Positions 5,707 to 13,983 are shown, numbered from the stretch's first letter. The stretch: DNA of 14,023 nt from an uncultured Solobacterium sp. (GCA_900552125.1 URYK01000058.1:1-14023), one strand, 5' to 3'. Numbers and translations: made by a program. The notes: a model not told the origin generated them from the sequence alone.

Positions 5707-6046
5707 AACTAACATCCTTTCTTTTTAACTCATTAATCAATTCTTCCAGATCATCAATAAAAGTTGAAATTTTTCTTTGTTTTAGTTGTAGTTTTGAACA
5801 TAACTGTTCTATTTCTTCATCATCTATACTTTCTACTTCTAACTGTTTTTTTATATCTTTCAAACTGTATCCCAATTCCCTATATATAAGAATTAATACA
5901 ATTCGATTTAAATCCCTTTGATGATATATTCTATACCCAGAAACAATATCTCTTTCTGGTGAAATCATTTCTAATTCCTCATAATATCTTAATGCTCTGG
6001 AAGATACTCCTAGTAACTGGCAAACATCTTTAACTTTGTATTCCAT
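5690..6046 (-). CDS. MerR-family transcriptional regulator
   Basis: A 118-residue regulator with the N-terminal MerR winged helix-turn-helix (VKDVCQLLGVSSRALRYYEE, residues 5-24), the wing motif SGYRIY (36-41) and a C-terminal dimerisation helix or coiled coil (about 76-112). No effector domain follows, so it lacks the TipAS-like domain with which Streptomyces TipA captures thiopeptides. It overlaps the L11 gene by 17 bases and supplies that gene's ribosome binding site from within its own 3' end, so the two are almost certainly co-expressed. The 114-base gap upstream holds a MerR-type promoter, suggesting autoregulation and control of immunity. What it senses cannot be read from the sequence. 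The ribosome binding site before the ATG (AAAGTGG) is modest. Confidence 0.92.
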   Translation of the reverse strand: MEYKVKDVCQLLGVSSRALRYYEELEMISPERDIVSGYRIYHQRDLNRIVLILIYRELGYSLKDIKKQLEVESIDDEEIEQLCSKLQLKQRKISTFIDDLEELINELKRKDVSYGKKS

Positions 6047-6089
6047 ATATTGCCACTTTCTTTTTCTTAGAAATGTTCAGGTCAGATAT

Positions 6090-6120
6090 ACTATAAACCT
6101 TTACGTCGCGTCAATGTCAA
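6090..6120 (-). promoter_or_regulatory. MerR-type promoter and operator for merR-L11
   Basis: On the minus strand a perfect TTGACA (6115-6120) and TATAGT (6090-6095) are separated by 19 bases, the over-long spacer typical of promoters activated by MerR proteins through DNA distortion. Centred in the spacer is the dyad TTGACG-CGA-CGTAAA (6100-6114), five of six bases symmetric, where a MerR dimer would bind. It lies 44 bases before the merR start. All of this is visible in the sequence; regulation by the adjacent MerR is inferred. Confidence 0.8.
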
Positions 6121-6160
6121 TAGTTTTTTTGATCTTTTCAAAATTTTTTCTTTCGATAAT

Positions 6161-6913
6161 TTAATAAATTGTATAACCACCATCTACCATAATATTCTCT
6201 CCTGTGATCATTTGGTTACTGTCTTCACATAAAAATAAAACTGCTCTTGCAATATCCATAGGACGCGCATATTTGTGTAATGGTATACGAGGTAAATAAT
6301 CCATTTGTACTGAACGAGTCATCAGAAAGTTCTCACTTTTATTTGTCAATACATATGTCGGCGATACACAATTTACTAAAATTCCATATTGCGCCAACTC
6401 TAATGCTGCTACTTTTGTAAAACCAATCAAGCCAAATTTACTTATACAATAAGGTGCCCTTAATCCATTTGCAACAACCCCATGTTGTGAACCAATATTA
6501 ACAATACGACCTTTTATTTCATTCTTAATCATATTATTTACTACTTTTTGTGTTAGAAAAAATGTTCCTTTTAAATTAGTATCAAGGATCATATTCCAAT
6601 CAGTTTCTTCCACTTCTAACAACGGTTTAAAATTGTTATTACCGGCACAATTAATTAATATATCGCATTCTATATTTCTTGTTTCTTTAATATCTTGAAT
6701 TTTGCTAATATCTAAAGGCATAAAATCAATTTTACCATTAGAAAATGCTTTTAATTTCTCTCCATATAGTTGTAACTTTTTTTCTTTCATCGGATGATCG
6801 CTAAGTACTATATCCGCTCCTTGCAAATAAAATTCTTTGGCTATGTAAATACCTATATCACTTGTTGCACCTGTTACAAAAACTCTTTTCTTTAAAAAAT
6901 TTTTTTGACTCAT
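6161..6913 (-). CDS. Short-chain dehydrogenase/reductase (SDR)
   Basis: A 250-residue classical SDR. The Rossmann nucleotide-binding motif is TGATSDIG (residues 14-21), followed by NCAG (88-91). The catalytic residues Asn113, Ser142, Tyr155 and Lys159 (YCISK) are in place, and the C-terminus has the typical GENIMVDGGYT. It should therefore be an active NAD(P)-dependent oxidoreductase. In the micrococcin cluster, SDR proteins (TclP, TclS) remodel the peptide C-terminus by oxidative decarboxylation and ketone reduction; an equivalent tailoring role is likely here, but the substrate is not shown by the sequence. It starts six bases after the methyltransferase stop, with its ribosome binding site (AGGAAAC) just before the ATG, so the two are in one operon. 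Confidence 0.9.
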   Translation of the reverse strand: MSQKNFLKKRVFVTGATSDIGIYIAKEFYLQGADIVLSDHPMKEKKLQLYGEKLKAFSNGKIDFMPLDISKIQDIKETRNIECDILINCAGNNNFKPLLEVEETDWNMILDTNLKGTFFLTQKVVNNMIKNEIKGRIVNIGSQHGVVANGLRAPYCISKFGLIGFTKVAALELAQYGILVNCVSPTYVLTNKSENFLMTRSVQMDYLPRIPLHKYARPMDIARAVLFLCEDSNQMITGENIMVDGGYTIY

Positions 6914-6919
6914 TGTTTC

Positions 6920-7672
6920 CTACTTTCTTGCTGCAATTTTACAGTACCCTAATTTTTGTTTAGCTATGCAGATTAGTTCATTAATATCTTTAGCTAATTC
7001 TGGATATGCTTTTAGTAATTTTTCTCCCGGCGCCCATTCTTCATATGTGGGTAGAATTTGATCACTCCAATCTTCTATTTCTATTTCTCGGAATTTTTCC
7101 TGCGTTAGCATTTGTTCATATTCATCCAATGATATATATTTTCCTTGAACCAATCTAATAATTAAATCCTTTTCTTTTTCATCTAATGGCGTGCGAACGT
7201 ACCAATCTGTAAAAACAAACTTCTTATTCTCTTTTAGACATTTATGAACGTTTTTCAATACTTTTTGGCGCTCCATATGCATAATACTTTCAAGAGCATA
7301 TATACCATCAAAAATATTTTCTGGAAACTTCATATTAATTGCATCCATCTGAAAAAAAGCAAGTTTCTCTTTTAACTTTTTTTGGTATTCTAGACAATCT
7401 TTTAATTGTTTTTTTGATATATTAATACCTATAATTTGACATCCTGTTCTAGAAGAAATAGTATATGCAGCACTTCCTGATCCACACCCAACATCAAGAA
7501 GCGTATCCCCTTTCATTATACTCAAAGTATCCTGTATGTTATAAATCACATTTTTTTGTGCCTCTATAATTGTATCCGACTCAGTTTGATATAGTCCAAC
7601 ATGATAATCTTTTGTTAAATTATCTTTCCATATTTGATTAACCGAATTATAAAACTGTTCTACATTTTTCAT
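6920..7672 (-). CDS. Class I SAM-dependent methyltransferase
   Basis: A 250-residue methyltransferase with SAM-binding motif I LLDVGCGSGSAA (residues 58-69), a beta-2 region IIGINIS (80-86), QMDA (108-111) and a motif II-like YALESIMHM (125-133). The layout resembles the small-molecule O-/N-methyltransferases of the UbiE/sarcosine-dimethylglycine type (Methyltransf_11), with an N-terminal helical cap beginning VEQFYNSVNQIW. In this setting it probably methylates the peptide product or a side-chain unit; the acceptor atom cannot be deduced. A strong GAAGGAGAG lies five bases before the ATG. It lies 36 bases after the pyridine-synthase-like gene and 6 bases before the SDR. It has no motifs of rRNA methyltransferases of the TsnR/SPOUT type, so rRNA-methylation immunity is unlikely. 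Confidence 0.9.
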   Translation of the reverse strand: MKNVEQFYNSVNQIWKDNLTKDYHVGLYQTESDTIIEAQKNVIYNIQDTLSIMKGDTLLDVGCGSGSAAYTISSRTGCQIIGINISKKQLKDCLEYQKKLKEKLAFFQMDAINMKFPENIFDGIYALESIMHMERQKVLKNVHKCLKENKKFVFTDWYVRTPLDEKEKDLIIRLVQGKYISLDEYEQMLTQEKFREIEIEDWSDQILPTYEEWAPGEKLLKAYPELAKDINELICIAKQKLGYCKIAARK

Positions 7673-7708
7673 ACTTCTCTCCTTCTTATTGCTGTAAAAT
7701 TATGTATT

Positions 7709-8590
7709 TTACTGTTCAATTCTAAATTGCTTTATTATCTCCAATGAATTTAAGCCCAATTTATCTTCTACACCTCTATAAATCAAATAAGCTAATAAGT
7801 ATCGATCCAAATTTTTTATTCCTATTTTTTTATTATATAAATAGAAAAAGATTGTAAATAACCTAGATGCCAAAAAATTATTATTTGTATTCATATAATT
7901 TGCAAATTCAGTATTTTCTTTTATTGCTGAATGGAATTTACTTCTATAAAATATATCCGGATTACCACTATCTTTACTATTAGGAAATACCAATGTACCT
8001 TTTCTAAACTCATTCTCAGCTTCCTCTTTTAATGAATTTAAAGTCAAAAATAAATTTTTATAATTTCCTCCACTTCTTACATCAAGCATTCTATTTACAA
8101 TAGGCTTGTACAGAGAATATTTTTCTTCAAAAATTCCTCTTATTTGGTTCATGTCTTTCCATCTTGTGAAAAAACCATTAATATGTGATGCAAAAGATAA
8201 ATAACCTCTTTCTATGCTACCGTAATTCCACTCTGCTGATTCAATTAGTATTTGCAATGCATGTTCTAATTTCTGAGCATATGTTTTTGTTATATTTTCA
8301 TATGCCATTCTATTGGTAATTAAATAATATCTCATCAAAAAAATGTTTCCACTCTGTCCAAAATTCTCTTCTGCTTCATTGAATGTTTGCATTTTTTCTA
8401 ATTTTATATTTCCTTCTAGATTTACATCATCATTAAAAAATACTACAGCTCTATTTTTAATTTCTGAAATATATGTGTTAGTAAAAAAAAATTCCTCAAA
8501 ATTTATTCCAGAATTTATTGCGACTTTTCCTACTTGATACAACTCTTTATATATTTTCTCTTCATTATCTTCTAAAATTAGTCCTTTCAT
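7709..8590 (-). CDS. Thiopeptide pyridine synthase-like protein (TclM/TbtD type)
   Basis: A 293-residue protein of the lantibiotic-dehydratase C-terminal superfamily (thiopeptide-type, SpaB_C), but clearly different from its upstream neighbour. It has the block SFASHINGFFTRW (132-144), then a helical C-terminal region with KFHSAIKENTEF and FFYLYNKKIGIKN. It lacks the RYW-GGPHIRLR and EPEYEKYG elimination motifs. Stand-alone divergent members of this fold beside split LanB proteins are the enzymes that fuse two dehydroamino acids by formal [4+2] cycloaddition into the central pyridine and expel the leader peptide (TclM in micrococcin, TbtD in thiomuracin). Its start overlaps the stop of the elimination gene as ATGA, with GGAGG upstream, so the two are translationally coupled. 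Assignment rests on size, fold family, order and neighbours. Confidence 0.78.
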   Translation of the reverse strand: MKGLILEDNEEKIYKELYQVGKVAINSGINFEEFFFTNTYISEIKNRAVVFFNDDVNLEGNIKLEKMQTFNEAEENFGQSGNIFLMRYYLITNRMAYENITKTYAQKLEHALQILIESAEWNYGSIERGYLSFASHINGFFTRWKDMNQIRGIFEEKYSLYKPIVNRMLDVRSGGNYKNLFLTLNSLKEEAENEFRKGTLVFPNSKDSGNPDIFYRSKFHSAIKENTEFANYMNTNNNFLASRLFTIFFYLYNKKIGIKNLDRYLLAYLIYRGVEDKLGLNSLEIIKQFRIEQ

Positions 8591-9492
8591 ATAGATTTCC
8601 CCTCCAGTATTTTATATGCTTCTTTTAATAGCAATGATATGTAGATTTCCTCAACAGGTTTTATTCCCAGTCTATTATTATGAACATGAATATAATTAAA
8701 TAGAATTACTAAAAATTTTTCTTTATAATATTGGGAATTACCAACCAGTTTTTTTTGGATATATAATTTATCTAAAGTGTCTTTTTCCCATTTTCCAATT
8801 TCACCATTTTTTTTAATCTTTTCATGTTCATTTAAAAAGGAAATTATCCCTGCTACTTCTTTATCTATTTTAGTTTTTAAGTTTTCTTCAAATTTCTCAA
8901 CAGATATCTTCATATATTCTGACCAGATAATAGCATATTGTTCAAATAATTCTATAGCAGTAAACGTGTTACTTAATTTTATGTAAGTTAAAAATCCCAA
9001 AATACTATAAACATACTTTTTTTCTGTAAATGTATTTTTTTCCACTAATTTTAAGCATAATATGCTGGATAGACCAAAGATCTCTTCAGAAATTTTAAGT
9101 ATCTCTCCTCTTCCATACTTCTCATATTCAGGTTCATATGAAACTCTAATTATACTTTTATTATCTTGTACATTAAAATTTTCTTCTATATTTTCGCGCT
9201 TCGCAAGAATACTTTGCTGTCTAACAATTTGTTCTTTATCACTTTTAGAAATAAAAATATCTTCTACATTTTCCATTTCTTTATATATAATTTTGTCAAT
9301 ACATGAAAAGTTCTCAGAGGTACATTTTATCCTCAAGCGTATATGCGGTCCGCCTGCCCAGTAACGAATGAAAAACCATTCTATTTTTTTCTCTAATTCC
9401 ATACTTCTTTCAATAATATCTTTTACATATTTAGAAATAAATCTATTCATATCTCCGTAATAGTATATATTCCATTGATACCATTCTTTCAT
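8587..9492 (-). CDS. LanB-like glutamate elimination protein (TclL/TbtC type)
   Basis: A 301-residue stand-alone lantibiotic dehydratase C-terminal domain (SpaB_C / thiopeptide-type bacteriocin biosynthesis). The motifs are FFIRYWAGGPHIRLR (40-54), EPEYEKYGRGE (120-130) and HVHNNRLGI (269-277), which correspond to the elimination-domain signature of NisB-type enzymes. With the upstream glutamylation protein it makes a split LanB: that protein esterifies Ser/Thr with glutamate and this one removes glutamate to leave dehydroalanine/dehydrobutyrine. A GTG at 9510 is in frame, but the AAGGAG of the ribosome binding site lies inside that extension, eight bases before the ATG at 9492, so 9492 is chosen. 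It overlaps the next gene by four bases. Confidence 0.9.
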   Translation of the reverse strand: MKEWYQWNIYYYGDMNRFISKYVKDIIERSMELEKKIEWFFIRYWAGGPHIRLRIKCTSENFSCIDKIIYKEMENVEDIFISKSDKEQIVRQQSILAKRENIEENFNVQDNKSIIRVSYEPEYEKYGRGEILKISEEIFGLSSILCLKLVEKNTFTEKKYVYSILGFLTYIKLSNTFTAIELFEQYAIIWSEYMKISVEKFEENLKTKIDKEVAGIISFLNEHEKIKKNGEIGKWEKDTLDKLYIQKKLVGNSQYYKEKFLVILFNYIHVHNNRLGIKPVEEIYISLLLKEAYKILEGKSI

Positions 9493-9568
9493 TGCATTCA
9501 CTCCTTTCACTTAAAATGAAAACAATATAAATATATTTTGCATCTAAGGTCTATTTAGCTTATAATTT

Positions 9569-10474
9569 TTAAACTTTATTTTTTATGAATTCTTGTACAA
9601 TACTACTGAACATTTGAGATTGATCTATTTTTATCCAATGCTGACATTCATCAAGTTCAAAAACTTTGCATCTATTTTCTAATGCATTTATAAAGCTTTC
9701 CAAAGCTTTAGTCCTTACCATTCTATCCTGCTTTCCAAGCATAACTAAACATTCATGTTTTTTAAGATCTCCTAAATATTTCTTCCAATCAAATAGATAA
9801 TATTCATTAATTAAATGTTCTGCAGTTTTACAGGAATTAAGATAATGTTCATTAGCATTATCATATATTTTTTTTATATCCTGGATCTTTTCCAATGTAC
9901 TATTAGACATCATATACCCATTTTTGGCATCCGAACATTCGTTTTGCAATTTGAACATAAATAATTCCAAATCTTTTATAGAAAATATTTTTTTTAGCTC
10001 TTCTGTATACTCTTCCTCTTTTTTTAATCCATATATTGATATAATGCATTCCATATAATACTTAATAATATTTTTATTTGACTCCATTACATCTATTACT
10101 GGACTTTCAAAAACAATTTTTTTGACATGATTGCTATACCTTTGTACATAAATCATAGCATAACACGCTCCAAGGCAATGGCATAAAAGATTCACTTTTT
10201 TTATTCCAAACATTTTCCTGATTTGTTCATAATCATCAATGATCTTTTCTATTCCCCATTTTTCCCCTTTTGCTATTGACTCAGAACGCCAAACTCCATA
10301 TTGTTCCGGTGCAATAATAAAAAATTGCTTTTCTAACATTTCTTTTTGGAATTCAGTCAAGTCTATAACCCCTATTCCTGGTTTACCATGAAAATACAGT
10401 ATTGGTTCACTATCAGTTTTCCCAAAAGTTTCTATGTATAATTTATGACCATTAACAATATAACTTTTTCCCAT
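9569..10474 (-). CDS. Alpha/beta hydrolase-fold protein with Cys nucleophile
   Basis: Counting from the ATG at 10474, this is a 301-residue alpha/beta hydrolase. The oxyanion-loop motif is YFHGKPG (27-33). The nucleophile elbow reads CHCLG (98-102) where most family members have GxSxG, so Cys100 takes the place of Ser. The acid and base are probably Asp250 (LGKQD) and His279 (CQHW). A Cys-Asp-His triad is known in dienelactone hydrolase and suggests thioester or acyl-transfer chemistry. In nosiheptide, the hydrolase-like NosK transfers an acyl group to the peptide, so acyl transfer, esterase or peptidase roles are all possible here. An in-frame ATG at 10525 overlaps the dehydratase gene, but GAGGT six bases before 10474, 12 bases past the upstream stop, favours the shorter form. 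Confidence 0.85.
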   Translation of the reverse strand: MGKSYIVNGHKLYIETFGKTDSEPILYFHGKPGIGVIDLTEFQKEMLEKQFFIIAPEQYGVWRSESIAKGEKWGIEKIIDDYEQIRKMFGIKKVNLLCHCLGACYAMIYVQRYSNHVKKIVFESPVIDVMESNKNIIKYYMECIISIYGLKKEEEYTEELKKIFSIKDLELFMFKLQNECSDAKNGYMMSNSTLEKIQDIKKIYDNANEHYLNSCKTAEHLINEYYLFDWKKYLGDLKKHECLVMLGKQDRMVRTKALESFINALENRCKVFELDECQHWIKIDQSQMFSSIVQEFIKNKV

Positions 10475-10485
10475 TATTACCTCAT

Positions 10486-13041
10486 CTATTCCATCAAAAA
10501 TTCCATTACTCTTTTTTTGTTGCAAAATGTATTACTCGAATCAGGAAATACCTCCTGAAATAATACATCGTGTTCACATTTACTCAATATTTTTATAAGT
10601 GCTTTTTGATGAAAGAAACTTTCAAAATTGATAAATTGAGGTTTTCTTAGTTTTGTGTTCTTTACTTCATCCATCCATTTTCTAAAATCAGAAACTACGT
10701 ACTCTTCTTCAAAGGAATCTAATAAACTTGACGCTCTTACAAAAACTTCATGATCTATATTTTTTTCTTTTATAACCTGCAGATTTGCAATAAAATCTTT
10801 GACACTATCACCTTTATGAAATTCTTTTGCTCCAACACACCAAGTTTTCCTATCAATAACGATATTTTGATAATATAACCTCGGTAAATATTGTATATTT
10901 TTATCTTCATTTTTTTCTGCTAGTAATTTTCCCCAAAAAGAATACTCTACTCCATTTGCTCTAGAAAATAATGATAAAAATGCATACATGTGTGGTGCAA
11001 TCATAGAAAAGAGAAACCCTAGTGGTAAAACTTCTATTCTTCTATTGCTTTCTTTTTCATACAGCCCAATTAAGTCATTATTATAATTCTTATGAACAAT
11101 TATATCATCGAGTTGTATTTCCCTTTTATTAGGATTTGGACACGATCTTGGATAAGTAAACTCTGTGTCTAGTACATGAGAATGAATATTGATATTCAAT
11201 CCAAGAATAGCATTTAGATCCATAAGTATTACTTTTTCATCTTTTTCTATATCTCTATATCTATTTATTATGTATCTTGTACACTCATCCATATTGTTCT
11301 CTTGAAATAAATTTAAATATCTTGAAAAATGTCTATAATTTCCAGGCCCCATTTTATTAATGACAAAATTTGTTTTTCCGTCTTTATATGCTATTTGGAA
11401 ATAGATAGAATATTTATTTTCAAGCAACAGTTCTGAAGGGATTCTCTCTATAATGGATTTCATCCAGCTTTTAGAAATTGTAATTGCATCCTCTGTTGTT
11501 TGAGCCAATTCAAGTAAATATTCATAAACCTCTTTTCTAAGTTGATGAACCTTTTTATAAAGACTGGTACTTTTAATCTTTCTCCATAACTCTATTTTAT
11601 CTGTTGCAGAATATTTTTTGTAAAAATGAAATAGTGATATCGATTCAGCATTTTCTTCCTCAAATATAATATTCAAGGCTATTTTTTGTAGAATACTGTC
11701 ATCAAAAATTGTCATGAATGCTTTTATTTCATTTATAGCATCTTTTTGTTGTAAGATACTTTCTTTCTCTATTGTTAAATCCAATTTCTTTAAAGCAGTA
11801 TCCTCAAAAACAAGGGTTCCTTTTGGCATCTCACTTTCAGAAAAGATTTCCCATAGATGCAGCATTGCCGTTTTCATTTCTTTTATTTGCTGTTCTTGAA
11901 CACTATTGCTATTTTGAATACTTATTATATTTCCCAAAACTTCATGACACCTTTTCCCCACTTTACTTTCTATATTTTTTGTCACTTTGTATAAGTTATT
12001 TAAATAAAAATAGTCTTGATTTGGCACAATCAAGAAGTTTTGTAATAGTCCTATCTCTATAAATTGCTTTAGTATTACATTAATTTTTTCTGACTCCACT
12101 TTATACTTATTAGAAAAAGAATCACATATTTCGCTGTATGTATATATACTTTTTTTCATAAACAAATTCAGAATATATTGAATAATTTCATTTAATGTTA
12201 TACTTTTAATTTGTTCTAAATTACTTACTTTATCCCCACATTCAATTGCTCTATCAATAAAAGTCAGTTTATTTTGTTTAATAGTACATGTACTATTAAT
12301 AGCAAAAAAACTATGTTCAAAAAATTCTTCTAAATTTAGCAATTTATTTTCTACATACTTTAAGACTGATATATTAATTCTAACAGATTTCGCAAGAGAG
12401 TAATCATTATTATAATAATTTAACCTTCCTAATTTTCCATAAGACACCCCTGAAAAACTTGCAAAAGGACTTGGTTTGTAGGCCATACGACTTATATAAT
12501 TAGTCAAAGATATTTCTGTGTTTTTTAATTTCCTGCTTTTAATTTCATCTTGTTCTATATACTCTTTCATTCTATTAAACAAGTCAAAATTTGCTATCAA
12601 AATCCCTTCTAAAAACTGAATGTTAGAAACACATAATTGTTTTATTTTTTTCCTTATTTCTTCGATCTCATTAATAAATGTTTCTTCTATTACTTCTCTT
12701 TTACTTTCCTCTTCTTTTTTTGCTTCTATCCATAAACCAAGCAATTTCTGTATATTACACGGTAAAAAGTCTATATTACTCTTTTTTACTTTTTCTACTC
12801 TTTCATTATGAATGTTCCTTTTTAAATTTAAACATATATTCTTAATAGTGTCATTTGTTGCTTGACTAATATAAAGAAATAATTCTTCTGCTAATTCATC
12901 TCTTAATAATTGATTTTTTTCTTTATATTTATCATATTCTTTTTTCTTCTTTAATGTTTTGCTCATAGTATAAAAAGAAATTTCATCTAATTTTATACCA
13001 GCAGAACGTACTAAAAATAATTCTTCATCTTTTTTATCCAT
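10486..13041 (-). CDS. LanB-like tRNA-Glu-dependent glutamylation enzyme (TclK/TbtB type)
   Basis: An 851-residue lantibiotic dehydratase N-terminal domain protein. The N-terminus has the family's R-S-A-G segment (LFLVRSAGIKLDEI). The key block SRMAYKPSPFASFSG lies near residues 184-198, equivalent to the R-x(3)-R/K-P-T/S-P-F motif of NisB. The end (KPQFINFESFF ... FQEVFPDSS) matches the usual C-terminal boundary of the glutamylation domain. The elimination domain is absent and is supplied by the separate gene at 8587, the split arrangement typical of thiopeptide rather than lanthipeptide pathways. It should glutamylate Ser/Thr of the precursor using glutamyl-tRNA. The ATG at 13041 follows GAGAGG and lies 11 bases past the dehydrogenase stop, so the genes form one operon. 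Confidence 0.92.
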   Translation of the reverse strand: MDKKDEELFLVRSAGIKLDEISFYTMSKTLKKKKEYDKYKEKNQLLRDELAEELFLYISQATNDTIKNICLNLKRNIHNERVEKVKKSNIDFLPCNIQKLLGLWIEAKKEEESKREVIEETFINEIEEIRKKIKQLCVSNIQFLEGILIANFDLFNRMKEYIEQDEIKSRKLKNTEISLTNYISRMAYKPSPFASFSGVSYGKLGRLNYYNNDYSLAKSVRINISVLKYVENKLLNLEEFFEHSFFAINSTCTIKQNKLTFIDRAIECGDKVSNLEQIKSITLNEIIQYILNLFMKKSIYTYSEICDSFSNKYKVESEKINVILKQFIEIGLLQNFLIVPNQDYFYLNNLYKVTKNIESKVGKRCHEVLGNIISIQNSNSVQEQQIKEMKTAMLHLWEIFSESEMPKGTLVFEDTALKKLDLTIEKESILQQKDAINEIKAFMTIFDDSILQKIALNIIFEEENAESISLFHFYKKYSATDKIELWRKIKSTSLYKKVHQLRKEVYEYLLELAQTTEDAITISKSWMKSIIERIPSELLLENKYSIYFQIAYKDGKTNFVINKMGPGNYRHFSRYLNLFQENNMDECTRYIINRYRDIEKDEKVILMDLNAILGLNINIHSHVLDTEFTYPRSCPNPNKREIQLDDIIVHKNYNNDLIGLYEKESNRRIEVLPLGFLFSMIAPHMYAFLSLFSRANGVEYSFWGKLLAEKNEDKNIQYLPRLYYQNIVIDRKTWCVGAKEFHKGDSVKDFIANLQVIKEKNIDHEVFVRASSLLDSFEEEYVVSDFRKWMDEVKNTKLRKPQFINFESFFHQKALIKILSKCEHDVLFQEVFPDSSNTFCNKKRVMEFLME

Positions 13042-13052
13042 AGTAACCTCTC

Positions 13053-13841
13053 TTACGATATCCCTACTGCAACTAAAACAGATTCACTAATACCATCAAT
13101 CTCAATAAACTCTTCCAACTCATAGTCAGCTGTTCCTCCATGAGCTGTTGCATCATATCCTAATGAGGTTGCTGCCAATGAAATATTTTGTATCATTTCT
13201 CCACTTTCTATCATAATAAATCTGTATGCTCTTTCCCCATATTTGAAAAAAGCTCGATCAAATACAGCCGTAATGATGAAAACAATAGAAGCATTCTCAA
13301 GACCTATAGTAGAAGTAAATAGCTTATCCAAATTTACACGCTCAGTTTTTATTTTTTCCAAGCAATGATGAAAGCTAGTATAATGATATAGTCCTTCTTG
13401 TAACTTAGAATTTTTTGAAATTATATATAGTTCACATGGATATAATGCACCTGCCGAAGGAACACTATGACGCATACCTTCTTTATCGGTTATACCATAC
13501 CCTGCCCAACACAATGCCGAAATCTCCTTCAATGTTAATTCAGGACTTGCTGTCTTATTATTATGTGACTTTCTATTAATAATACACTCATATAAACTTT
13601 TCTCTAACCCCTCTACACTAGGTAGTTTAACTTTTTCAGACAATGGATAATTCTTCTCAGATCTTCGTATTGTTCTTGAAAAATTTTTATTCATTACTAA
13701 AGGTGAGGCTTGAATAATGCTTTCTTCTGTTAATTCAACTGATAATTTCGAATTAACATGATATTGTTTTGCCAAAGAAAAAGCATTACATTTTTTATCT
13801 GCATAATAGTTTGCCAATATTCTAAGGTTTTCTTCATTCAT
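13053..13841 (-). CDS. SagB/McbC-type azoline dehydrogenase (FMN-dependent)
   Basis: A 262-residue nitroreductase-fold protein of the SagB family. It shows YHVNSK (27-32), the NRKSHNN segment (89-95) in place of RRS, WAGYGI (112-117), PSAGALYPCELYI (128-140), and KYGERAYRFIMIESGEM (200-216), ending with EIDGISESVLVAVG. The Lys200-Tyr201 pair corresponds to the Lys-Tyr needed for catalysis in characterised McbC/BcerB dehydrogenases. The family oxidises peptide thiazolines/oxazolines, made by a YcaO cyclodehydratase, to thiazoles/oxazoles with FMN; in micrococcin this is TclN. No YcaO is in the window, so one is expected upstream. AGAGGAG seven bases before the ATG supports this start. It begins just inside the end of a short upstream frame. 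Confidence 0.93.
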   Translation of the reverse strand: MNEENLRILANYYADKKCNAFSLAKQYHVNSKLSVELTEESIIQASPLVMNKNFSRTIRRSEKNYPLSEKVKLPSVEGLEKSLYECIINRKSHNNKTASPELTLKEISALCWAGYGITDKEGMRHSVPSAGALYPCELYIISKNSKLQEGLYHYTSFHHCLEKIKTERVNLDKLFTSTIGLENASIVFIITAVFDRAFFKYGERAYRFIMIESGEMIQNISLAATSLGYDATAHGGTADYELEEFIEIDGISESVLVAVGIS

Positions 13842-13983
13842 TTTTATTCTCCTCTATTTTTGTCAAACACAAAAAAAACGCTTTATCATCATACACAATT
13901 TCTTTTATAGTAGAACATAGCGATATATTTGTATAATACATTCCTTCATTAACGATTCCCGGATATGCTGTTGTTGACCTCAT
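13834..13983 (-). CDS. Possible 49-residue protein overlapping the dehydrogenase start
   Basis: A short frame begins with ATG at 13983, sharing ATGA with the stop of the partial gene upstream, and ends in TGA at 13834-13836, overlapping the dehydrogenase start by eight bases. It encodes about 49 residues beginning MRSTTAYPGIVNEG, with a hydrophobic DDKAFFLCL stretch and a charged tail. There is no cluster of Cys/Ser/Thr like a thiopeptide core, so it is not the precursor. I do not recognise it. The four-base overlap argues for coupled translation, but there is no clear ribosome binding site and a run of eight T bases leaves room for a frameshift, so it could be a fragment or chance. Confidence 0.35.
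   Translation of the reverse strand: MRSTTAYPGIVNEGMYYTNISLCSTIKEIVYDDKAFFLCLTKIEENKNE

Noticed and set aside
6127..6143. Terminator between the SDR gene and merR
   Set aside because: Only a six-pair A/T stem (TTTTGA/TCAAAA) with no T-run beyond it; too weak to claim.
6920..7672. Methyltransferase as an rRNA 2'-O-methyltransferase giving thiostrepton resistance
   Set aside because: It has a Rossmann-type GCGSG SAM motif, whereas TsnR-type resistance enzymes are SPOUT-fold proteins with different motifs.
10486..13041. LanB protein as part of a lanthipeptide pathway
   Set aside because: There is no LanC cyclase, the elimination domain is a separate gene, and azole and pyridine enzymes plus L11 are present, all pointing to a thiopeptide.
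13834..13983. 49-codon frame as the thiopeptide precursor peptide
   Set aside because: Its C-terminus is charged (KIEENKNE) and lacks the dense Cys/Ser/Thr core that all thiopeptide precursors have.
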